DNA from: Coriobacteriaceae bacterium AM48-5
GTDB lineage: Bacteria; Actinomycetota; Coriobacteriia; Coriobacteriales; Coriobacteriaceae
DNA: 7,305 bases
Assembly (NCBI GenBank): GCA_027669525.1
Contig: JAQEDJ010000065.1
Span: forward strand, 1-7,305
Reading direction: 5' to 3'
The notes beneath the pieces were generated by a model that had not been told where the DNA came from, did no database searches, and saw only the letters and a list, made by a program, of their open reading frames with translations. The position numbers were made by a program, and so were the translations under genes. Shown in pieces: positions 1 to 5,633 of this stretch (its first letter is position 1; each line of letters starts with the position of its first letter).

Positions 1-185
1 CGCCCTGGCTGCGGGCCGAAAGCCACGCGCACAGGCAGCTGAACACGTTGCCCAGGTGCATGCGGCCCGAGGGCGACGGGGCAAAGCGGCCCACGACCGG
101 CGCGGAGGGCGGGGGCGAGCTTGCTGTTGGGCGCCGTCGACATGGCCACGGCGGGTGTTGCTATGTTGCATGCGTTGATATCCAT
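1..185 (-). CDS. gluQ: Glutamyl-Q tRNA(Asp) synthetase (GluQRS-like), 5' part, frame broken near the N-terminus
   Basis: The minus strand encodes [19 protein letters not shown] (from about 97 down to 41) followed by [13 protein letters not shown]. This is the class I glutamyl-tRNA synthetase HIGH-type signature (here HLGN) that binds ATP. The spelling [15 protein letters not shown] fits the truncated paralogue GluQRS, which glutamylates queuosine on tRNA(Asp), better than full-length GltX. The rest of the gene lies left of the window. The start is uncertain. An ATG at 185 opens [20 protein letters not shown] and reads to about 99 (LAPALRA), but the signature lies in another frame. One extra base, or two missing bases, around 98 would join them into LRA(P)[11 protein letters not shown]. 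Without an indel, the only usable in-frame start is a GTG at 94, which has no ribosome-binding site. I favour the 185 start with an indel because a -10 box lies just upstream. GltX is the main alternative identity. Confidence 0.78.
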   Translation of the reverse strand, partial: MDINACNIATPAVAMSTAPNSKLAPALRAGRGPLCPVALGPHAPGQRVQLPVRVAFGPQPG

Positions 186-198
186 GCGGACGAGTATA
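186..198 (-). promoter_or_regulatory. Candidate -10 box for gluQ, possibly a leaderless transcript
   Basis: On the minus strand TATACT (complement of 193-198) is followed by seven bases and then the ATG at 185. That spacing would place the transcription start at or within a base or two of the start codon, as in leaderless actinobacterial mRNAs. No convincing -35 hexamer lies 16-18 bases upstream, and there is no Shine-Dalgarno sequence before this ATG, which agrees with a leaderless start. Confidence 0.4.
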
Positions 199-328
199 GC
201 GCGGGGTGAGGTGAGGGGGCGTCGTCGATGCTCGCGAGTTGCCGAGGCTGCGTGTTGTGCGCGGCGGGCACCGACTGAACACCTCGATTACCGCCCCAAG
301 CTCAGCCCCTTCAACCCCTCAAACGACA

Positions 329-364
329 GAAACCCCGGCAGCTCTTCGCAACTGCCGGGGTTTC
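329..364. terminator. Perfect 13-bp hairpin, possible bidirectional terminator
   Basis: GAAACCCCGGCAG (329-341) and CTGCCGGGGTTTC (352-364) are perfect inverted repeats around a 10-base loop. The stem is very stable, but only three T follow it on the plus strand and the T-run on the minus strand is interrupted. It is therefore a terminator-like hairpin rather than a textbook one. No gene in the window ends at it: gluQ starts to its left and runs away, and DUF2207 starts to its right. The right arm overlaps a second perfect palindrome, TTTCCGCGGAAA (361-372). Confidence 0.45.
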
Positions 365-390
365 CGCGGAAAAGGGGGACATGATCCTCA

Positions 391-440
391 AGCGAACGGC
401 AAAGGGGCAAACCGTTTTCGCTCAACTGCTTTATGCCCCT
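391..440 (+). other. Potential H-type pseudoknot
   Basis: Stem 1 pairs AGCGAA/CGG (391-399) with CCG/TTCGCT (412-414 and 417-422), with a two-base bulge at 415-416. Its loop contains AGGGGCA (403-409), which is the exact complement of TGCCCCT (434-440), downstream of the stem. The loops are three, two and eleven bases, a workable geometry for an H-type pseudoknot. It matches no riboswitch class I know and no transcript is evident, so this is a structural observation only; chance pairing in G+C-rich DNA is possible. Confidence 0.3.
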
Positions 441-535
441 CGCTCGCCGGCTTAATCGGCTCACGCCGCGCCCACACAAAGCCGCTACACCTGTGACGGA
501 GCTATGAAGTGGTATCTATGCCGGAGCGGGCTATG

Positions 536-589
536 CCAAGGAGTGTCCCAGATTGCCGGCAGATAAGGAACGTCCCCAGGTGCCGGTCG
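536..589. repeat. Double 27-nt repeat element, copy 1
   Basis: Two units 27 bases apart each begin with a conserved box: AAGGAGTGTCCC (538-549) and AAGGAACGTCCC (565-576). Four or five bases after each box lies a core, TGCCGGCA (554-561) and TGCCGG (581-586). CCGGCA (556-561) can pair with TGCCGG (581-586) around a 19-base loop that carries the second box. Over 51 bases this copy matches the one at 2781-2832 at all but eight positions. It is extragenic, like REP-type elements. Confidence 0.75.
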
Positions 590-686
590 CGGGCGTGACT
601 TTCGTCCCGTTTAATACTCCGCTGACCTAGATGTTCGTCACATGAACCCGCAAACGTGGGACAATGACGCTACTGGTATCACAGAC

Positions 687-692
687 AAAGGA
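687..692 (+). promoter_or_regulatory. Ribosome-binding site fixing the DUF2207 start at 700
   Basis: AAAGGA lies seven bases before the ATG at 700. The frame is also open from an ATG at 664, but that codon has only a weak GTGGGA upstream, and the twelve extra residues would precede a signal peptide that is already complete from 700. Confidence 0.65.
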
Positions 693-699
693 TGTGCCT

Positions 700-2645
700 A
701 TGAACGCCCCCGTTGCCAAGACCTGTCGGCAGCGCTGCCCGTTTGCGCGATTTGCTTACATTTGCGCGCTCGTCGCGTGCGCGCTGCTGCTGCTACCCGC
801 CGTTGCACGTGCCGACGGGTATTCCATGACCCAAACCTACATCAGTGCCACGGTCGAGGCCGATGGATCGCTGACCGTTGTCGAGGGACGCCAGTTTGAT
901 TTCGACGACGACATCAACGGCGTGTTTTGGGAGATCAATACGGGCACCAACCAGCAGGGCGGCACGGCGGGCGTTGACGTGCTGAGTGTCGAGGAAGAGG
1001 ACACCGCGTTTAACAAAGTCGATAGCGCGAACAAGGGCGACTCTGGCGTCTACACGGTTGAGCAGACCGGTGACGGCGTAAGGATTAAGGTGTTCAGCCC
1101 CCACGAGAGCGGCGACAGCGCGATCTATTACGTGAGCTACACCATGACCGGTGCGGTTATGAACTGGGCCGATACCGCCGAGCTCTACTGGAAGTTCGTG
1201 GGCGACGGCTGGTCTGCGGATTCCGATGACGTCGAGATGGAAGTGTGCTTCGCAAATGCCGCTGCCGGGACGGCGGCCGTCAAGGGCGATAACTTCCGCG
1301 CATGGGGCCACGGCCCGCTGACGGGCGACGTGTCGCTCGATGCGGACGAGCCCATGGTCACCTATACCATTCCCTGCGTGCATGAGGGCGAATTCGCCGA
1401 GGCACGCATCGCCTTCCCCAGCGACTGGTGCCGCAGCTTGCCGTCTCGGGCGAAAAGCGCATGTCGACGATCCTGAGCGAAGAGAAGGAATGGGCCGACG
1501 AGGCCAACGCTCGCCGTGAGCACGCGCGTGCGGTTGCCGGCGCGATTGCCGTGGTGTGTGTTGCCGTGGCGGTTGCCTATACCGGTGTGATCGTGATGCT
1601 TAAGCTGCGCAGGCCCAAGCCCAAGCCGCTCTTTCAGGACGAGTACTTCCGCGATGTGCCCTCGGCCGACCATCCCGCGGTGCTTGCAGCTCTTATGAGC
1701 TGGAACGACGTGCCCGATCAGGCATATATCGCCACGCTTATGAAGCTTACCGACGACCGCGTGATCAAGCTGGAAGAAGCGACCGAGACCAAGAAGAAGG
1801 GTCTGCTCCGTCGCGAAAAAGAGGAGCAGACGTATCGCATCACAGTGACCGACGAGGCCTGGAAGGCTGCCAAGAAGGACGGCATCGATCGCGATGTGCT
1901 CAAGGTCTTCTTCGCCGGCGTTAAGCCCGATAAGGACGGAGTCCGTTCGCGCACGTTTAGCGAGCTGGAGGAGTATGCCAGCGAGCGCACCACATCTGTT
2001 GGCGACAAGCTCGAGGACTATCAGAGCACGGTTAAGGGCAAGCTGGAGGCGCGCGAGCTTATCGCCTCGGACGGCACCATCGCCCTGGTTGCCGGCTTGG
2101 TTCTCGGCATCATTATTGTCTGTGGCATTTTGGGCTCTCTGTTCTATGCCGACTTTGCGGATGCCAATGTCAGTGCCGCTATGATCTCGATCCCCGTCAC
2201 GATCGTGGGCTTTGTCCTGAGCTGCACCTTCCGCCGTTACACGCCGGAGGGCGCCGAGGTGGCGGCTCGCTGCAAGGCGCTCAAGCATTGGCTCGAGGAC
2301 TTTACGCGCCTGAAGGAGGCTATCCCCAGCGACCTGATCTTGTGGAACAAACTGCTGGTGATGGGCGTTGCCCTGGGCGTTTCGAAAGAAGTGCTGCGAC
2401 AGCTGGCCGAGGCCGTGCCTGCGGATCTGCGCAACAGCGACGATTTCTACGACAACTACCCCTGCTACTGGTGGTATTACCATCACTACGGCAACGAGTC
2501 TCCGCTCGATTCGTTCAACGATGTGTATCACGAGACCATCCGCGAGCTGGCTTCGAGTTCCGATAGCTCGAGCGGCGGCAGCGGCGGCGGCTTTTCCGGT
2601 GGCGGCGGTGGCGGCGTCGGCGGAGGCGGCGGCGGAACGTTCTAA
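700..2645 (+). CDS. DUF2207 (YciQ-like) predicted membrane protein, interrupted by one frameshift
   Basis: With one base restored near 1428 the gene encodes about 648 residues, a usual DUF2207 length. In order: a signal peptide (residues 1-37; hydrophobic ICALVACALLLLP, cleavage likely after AVARA), an extracytoplasmic DUF2207 domain (about 38-260, with the family-like EADGSLTVVEGRQFDF and NGVFWEI), a membrane segment (about 279-301), a charged Lys/Glu-rich cytoplasmic domain, two closely spaced membrane segments (about 460-483 and 491-511), the ALGVSKEVLRQL-type stretch seen in the family, an aromatic cluster CYWWYYHHY and a Gly-rich tail ending GGGGGGTF. The function of DUF2207 proteins is not established. 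As written, frame 1 stops at 1476 (after SDWCRSLP...), while the conserved protein continues in another frame (PQLAVSGEKRMSTILSEE); inserting one base gives SDWLPQLAVSGEK. The gene stands alone and is followed by its own terminator. Confidence 0.88.
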
Positions 2646-2659
2646 CGGTCGTAAATTAT

Positions 2660-2706
2660 GGGATGGGCTTTTCTCGACAGCCGTCGGGGAAAGCCATCCC
2701 CTTTTT
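2660..2706 (+). terminator. Intrinsic terminator of the DUF2207 gene
   Basis: GGGATGGGCTTT (2660-2671) pairs with AAAGCCATCCC (2690-2700), with one bulged G, and is followed by CTTTTT. It begins 15 bases after the stop codon. Confidence 0.88.
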
Positions 2707-2720
2707 ACGCGCTACCTACG

Positions 2721-2780
2721 AAGACTGTCCCCAGCAACTAGTCATTTAAGAACGTTCCTAACGACTAGGTGCGGTTGCTG
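2721..2780. repeat. Double 27-nt repeat element, divergent copy with a long palindrome
   Basis: The boxes AAGACTGTCCC (2721) and AAGAACGTTCC (2748) are again 27 bases apart, but the cores are ACTAGT and ACTAGG instead of TGCCGG. CTAGTC (2738-2743) pairs with GACTAG (2763-2768) around a 19-base loop. An outer CAGCAAC/GTTGCTG pair (2732-2738 and 2774-2780) overlaps it by one base. The second box sits in a near-perfect 16-base palindrome, TTAaGAACGTTCcTAA (2746-2761). It lies between the DUF2207 terminator and a closer relative of copy 1. Confidence 0.65.
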
Positions 2781-2832
2781 CCAAGGAGTGTCCCGGGGTG
2801 CCGGCACAAAAGGAACGTCCCTAGCTGCCAGG
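2781..2832. repeat. Double 27-nt repeat element, close copy of 536-589
   Basis: AAGGAGTGTCCC (2783-2794) and AAGGAACGTCCC (2810-2821) are 27 bases apart, with TGCCGGCA (2799-2806) and TGCCAGG (2826-2832) as cores. GGCA (2803-2806) pairs with TGCC (2826-2829), leaving the same 19-base loop as the other copies. The element ends just before the stop codon of the acetyltransferase gene on the minus strand, so it could be transcribed in that gene's 3' end. Confidence 0.75.
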
Positions 2833-2833
2833 T

Positions 2834-3475
2834 TTAGGCTGTTAGATCGAGTTCGTAGAGGAAGCTTTCGCGCGGCATGTCGTGGCGGCGCTCTTCGCGG
2901 TTGGCGCGGTGCGTGGCCGTGCGCTTAAAGCCGTGCAGCTCGTAGAACTTCCATGAGCAGTTGGAGTCGGTGTACAGGTGCGCTCTTGTCGCCCCGCGCG
3001 AGGACAGGTGCGAGACCGCGGCGTCGAGCAACACCGAGCCAACGCCCAGGCCATGGACATCGCGATCCACGGCAAGCAGTGTGACCTCGTTGTCGTGTGG
3101 CAGGGGGCTGCTTTCGAGCAAACGGTTGTTGGTGCGGATGGTTGCGCGCACAAACGAGAGATACTCGGCGCAGGCATCGGGCTCCAGCTCTCGCATCTGC
3201 GATAGCAGCGCGCGCTCGGTATCCATCCAATGTTCCTTAACGGTGGCGCCGGAGCTCTGTCCCGCACGCGCGAGCGCAATGCCGCGCGCCTGGCCGTCAA
3301 TTACGGCAACCTGCGAAAACGTCGACGACGAAAGGCAGTAGGCAAGGTCGCACGCGGCCTCAAGGCGGTTGTACTCATCGTTATCCGAATTGTTATGCCA
3401 AAGCTGCTGCAGAATCAGCGCGATGGCGTCGAAGTCTTCGGTGTCAAACGGTCGGTAGAGAACCCGCGAGACCAT
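2834..3475 (-). CDS. GNAT-family N-acetyltransferase
   Basis: This 213-residue protein is predicted to transfer an acetyl group from acetyl-CoA to an amine; the substrate cannot be told from sequence. The C-terminal half carries the GNAT core: a beta strand (EVTLLAVD, about 130-137), then the pyrophosphate-binding loop HGLGVG (141-146) leading into helix SVLLDAAVSHLSSRG, then YTDSNCSWKFYELHGFKRT (about 169-187), the usual motif B with the NxxxxxFYExxGF pattern. The N-terminal half (RPFDTEDFDAIALIL...) is a typical acceptor-binding start. The usual Q/R at the first position of the loop motif is His here. The ATG at 3475 is preceded by AGAGG with a short four-base spacer. The gene is divergent from purH with 277 bases between starts, so the two may share a regulatory region. 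No terminator of its own is clear; the 27-nt repeats follow its stop. Confidence 0.88.
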   Translation of the reverse strand: MVSRVLYRPFDTEDFDAIALILQQLWHNNSDNDEYNRLEAACDLAYCLSSSTFSQVAVIDGQARGIALARAGQSSGATVKEHWMDTERALLSQMRELEPDACAEYLSFVRATIRTNNRLLESSPLPHDNEVTLLAVDRDVHGLGVGSVLLDAAVSHLSSRGATRAHLYTDSNCSWKFYELHGFKRTATHRANREERRHDMPRESFLYELDLTA

Positions 3476-3633
3476 GGTGCCTCTTTCTTTTGCGGATGCA
3501 TATCGAGCACAGTTCTACCACGCTATTGGCATCTAATTATGGTGCCCCTGTGTTCCATGAACTCACCGTGCCCGGCGCTGCGCCCACATCCTCCACTCGC
3601 AAGCTTTTTCTGCACATGCGACCGTTGCGGGGT

Positions 3634-3652
3634 GCATCGACGCGCTCGATGC
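3634..3652. promoter_or_regulatory. Perfect 7-bp inverted repeat upstream of purH
   Basis: GCATCGA-cgcgc-TCGATGC is a perfect dyad in the region shared by the divergent GNAT and purH genes, about 100 bases before the purH start. It could be a repressor operator or a hairpin in the purH leader. It does not resemble the E. coli PurR operator or a purine riboswitch. Confidence 0.35.
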
Positions 3653-3656
3653 GCTA

Positions 3657-3678
3657 CATTGAATCAGTATTTTCAATG
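3657..3678. promoter_or_regulatory. Second inverted repeat upstream of purH
   Basis: CATTGAA (3657-3663) and TTCAATG (3672-3678) are perfect inverted repeats around eight bases, in a locally A+T-rich patch only four bases after the previous dyad. A+T-rich sequence and a dyad 75-95 bases before the start codon are what one expects of a promoter/operator. No well-spaced -35/-10 pair is clear (TACATT at 3655-3660 is a possible -10). Confidence 0.35.
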
Positions 3679-3741
3679 CCGCTGCGCGAGCGCTGCAGAT
3701 CGACGTATCACCGACTCACAGAGCACGGCGGCGTACCAGAC

Positions 3742-3747
3742 AGGAGG
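3742..3747 (+). promoter_or_regulatory. Strong ribosome-binding site of purH
   Basis: AGGAGG lies five bases before the ATG at 3753 and fixes the start. It is the strongest Shine-Dalgarno sequence in the window. Confidence 0.85.
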
Positions 3748-3752
3748 ACTGC

Positions 3753-5359
3753 ATGGGATCTGATGTGAAGATCGCACGCGCGTTGATCTCGGTTACCGAT
3801 AAGACGGGCGTCGTCGATTTCGCACGGACGCTGGTCGATGACTTTGGCGTCGAGATCATCTCTACGGGCGGTACGGCTCGTGCTATCGAGGACGCGGGCG
3901 TTCCCGTAACCCCCATCGAGGAGTTCACGGGCTATCCCGAGATGATGGACGGCCGCGTTAAGACCCTGCACCCCAAGGTTCATGGCGCGCTGCTGGCCCG
4001 CCGCGATTCCGAGCAGCACATGCAGGAGGCCGCTCAGCACGGCATTAAGCTGATCGACCTGGTTGTCGTCAACCTGTACGAGTTCGAGAAGACCGTCGCC
4101 AACCCTGAGGTCACCTTCGCGGACGCCATCGAGCACATCGACATCGGCGGCCCCTCCATGCTGCGCTCTGCCGCCAAGAACGCCACGAGCGTTACCGTCA
4201 TTTCCGACCCTGCCGACTATGATGCCGTCCTGGCCGAGATGCGCGAGACCGGCGGTTGCACTACGCTATCTACCCGTCGTCGTCTGCAGGTGAAGGTCTA
4301 CCAGACCACCGCCGCCTACGACACGGCTATCTCCCGTTGGCTTGCCGCCCAGGCAAGCGACGTGGCGGACACCTCTGCCAAGCTCGAGATTTCGCTGGAG
4401 AAGGTCGACGACCTGCGCTATGGCGAGAATCCTCAGCAGAAGGCTACGGTCTACCGCTTTGCCGAGGGCTGCGAGAACACCGCGAGCTCGCAGTTCCCGC
4501 TCGTTGGCTCCGAGCAGATCCAGGCAAACCGCTCAGCTACAACAACTATCTGGATGCCGATGCCGCTTGGAACCTGGTCCGCGAGTTCGACAAGCCGGCC
4601 TGCGTGATCCTCAAGCACCAGAACCCCTGCGGTTCTGCTGTTGCCGAGGACATCACGGCCGCCTACGACCGCGCCTTTGCCTGCGATCCCAAGAGCGCCT
4701 TTGGCGGCATCATCGCCTGCAACCGCGAGGTTCCCTATGAGCTGGTTGAGCATTTCGCCGACCAGAACAAGCAGTTCGTCGAGGTTATCATCGCCCCGAG
4801 CTACACTGCTGAGGCGCTCGAGCGCATGGCCAAACGCCCCAATCTGCGCGTGTTGGCTACCGGCGGCGTGGACCACGGCGCCCAGGTGGAGCTGCGCTCC
4901 ATCGACGGCGGCATGCTGGTGCAGGAGGTCGACCACGTGACCGAGGACCCCGCGACCTTTACGTTCCCCACCGACCGCAAGCCCACCGATGCCGAGATGG
5001 CCGAGCTCGAGTTTGCCTGGAAGGTCTGCAAGGGCGTTAAGTCCAACGCCATCCTAGTCTCCAAGGGCAAGGCCGGCATTGGCATGGGCCCGGGTCAGCC
5101 CAACCGCGTTGACTCCGCGCTGCTGGCCTGCGAGCGTGCCGAGGACTTCTGCGAGCGCGAGGGCGTTGAGAAGGGCGGCTTTGCCTGCGCAAGCGACGCG
5201 TTCTTCCCGTTCCGCGACAACGTCGACGTGCTCGCCGAGCATGGTGTGACCTGCATCATCCAGCCCGGCGGCTCCAAGCGCGACGACGAGAGCATCCAGG
5301 CCTGCAACGAGCACAATATTGCGATGGTTTTCACGGGTGCCCGCCACTTCCGCCATTAA
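3753..5359 (+). CDS. purH: Bifunctional AICAR formyltransferase/IMP cyclohydrolase PurH, interrupted by one frameshift
   Basis: PurH catalyses the last two steps of purine synthesis in the cytosol: AICAR to FAICAR with 10-formyl-tetrahydrofolate, then ring closure to IMP. With one G restored near 4524 the product is 535 residues, the usual length. The N-terminal MGS-like cyclohydrolase domain (about 1-140) shows [36 protein letters not shown] and HGALLARR. The formyltransferase part shows [10 protein letters not shown] (220-229), the catalytic KHQNPCG (288-294; Lys-His), [20 protein letters not shown], and the C-terminal GARHFRH. As written, the first frame runs into missense after VGSEQIQ and stops at 4607, giving 284 residues without the formyltransferase active site; the rest continues from 4526 in another frame ([15 protein letters not shown]). 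CAGGC at 4521-4525 should read CAGGGC (Gln-Gly), a lost G in a homopolymer. The gene stands alone, divergent from the GNAT gene, not in a pur operon within this window. Confidence 0.96.
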
Positions 5360-5380
5360 GTAGGGAGGTGGCGCTGCGGC

Positions 5381-5473
5381 TTGCCCAACCACCGCACCTT
5401 GCCGCTCATTCGTCGCTCGCGTACCCAAGTACGCGTCGCTCCTCTTTCACGGCAATCTGCGGCACCTGGGCAA
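5381..5473. repeat. Long nested extragenic palindrome after purH
   Basis: Three nested inverted repeats share one centre: TTGCCCA (5381-5387) with TGGGCAA (5467-5473), TTGCCG (5399-5404) with CGGCAA (5450-5455), and CGCGTAC (5418-5424) with GTACGCG (5429-5435) around a four-base CCAA loop. The linkers between stems are not complementary; instead both sides carry the direct repeat CGTCGCT (5411-5417 and 5434-5440). This looks like a mosaic extragenic palindrome. No good open frame covers it, and the purH terminator lies further downstream at 5558. Confidence 0.6.
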
Positions 5474-5557
5474 CCCTCGCCGACCTGTTAGGTTGACTGG
5501 GGAGGATGGGATGTTATCTCGTCCCTTGGACCGCCTCGCTTCTAAAATAATCTCTGC

Positions 5558-5593
5558 AAAAGACGGCTGCTCCGTTTGGAGGGCCGTCTTTTT
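5558..5593 (+). terminator. Intrinsic terminator downstream of purH
   Basis: AAAAGACGGC (5558-5567) pairs perfectly with GCCGTCTTTT (5583-5592), with an inner CTCC/GGAG helix, and the T-run forms the 3' arm and tail. It closes the purH transcription unit and sits just before the next gene. With A-rich and T-rich arms it could also stop transcription from the other side. Confidence 0.88.
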
Positions 5594-5633
5594 GGTATAA
5601 GAGGACGGAATGACTAACACGAAAGGTACAACC

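Larger units (their letters stand above)
199..699. other. Gene-free intergenic region between gluQ and the DUF2207 gene
   Basis: About 500 bases separate the gluQ start from the DUF2207 start. Short open frames here have no ribosome-binding site, no recognisable motif and low-complexity Arg/Ala-rich translations, so I call none of them. The region holds a 13-bp perfect hairpin (329-364), a TTTCCGCGGAAA palindrome (361-372), a potential H-type pseudoknot (391-440) and a double 27-nt repeat (536-589). I found no clear promoter for the downstream gene: TAATAC at 612-617 could be a -10 box, but nothing resembling a -35 is correctly spaced from it. I see no tRNA or known riboswitch. Confidence 0.6.

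Noticed and set aside
121..496. Small plus-strand open frames of 85-87 codons
   Set aside because: They cross the gluQ start and the 329-364 hairpin, lack ribosome-binding sites and have low-complexity translations.
380..500. tmRNA or known riboswitch, suggested by the possible pseudoknot
   Set aside because: There is no tRNA-like acceptor end, no tag-peptide reading frame and no match to a riboswitch core I know.
793..1383. Open frame of 196 codons on the minus strand
   Set aside because: It is antisense to the secreted domain of DUF2207 with a His/Arg/Ala/Val-biased translation typical of shadow frames.
1362..2531. Long open frame (389 codons) on the minus strand
   Set aside because: It lies wholly opposite the DUF2207 gene and spans its frameshift point. 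Its translation has no recognisable motif; it is a by-product of G+C-rich codon use on the other strand.
3476..3752. Purine riboswitch in the purH leader
   Set aside because: I looked for the conserved junction and paired loops of the guanine/adenine riboswitch and did not find them.
3230..3763. Plus-strand open frame across the GNAT-purH gap
   Set aside because: It is antisense to the GNAT gene, runs past the purH start, and has no ribosome-binding site. Its Arg/Cys-rich translation looks non-coding.
4256..5359. Separate gene starting at the ATG at 4256
   Set aside because: The conserved part of this frame begins only at about 4526, where it continues PurH. The residues before that are out-of-frame reading of purH, so this is the 3' part of one gene and not a second gene.
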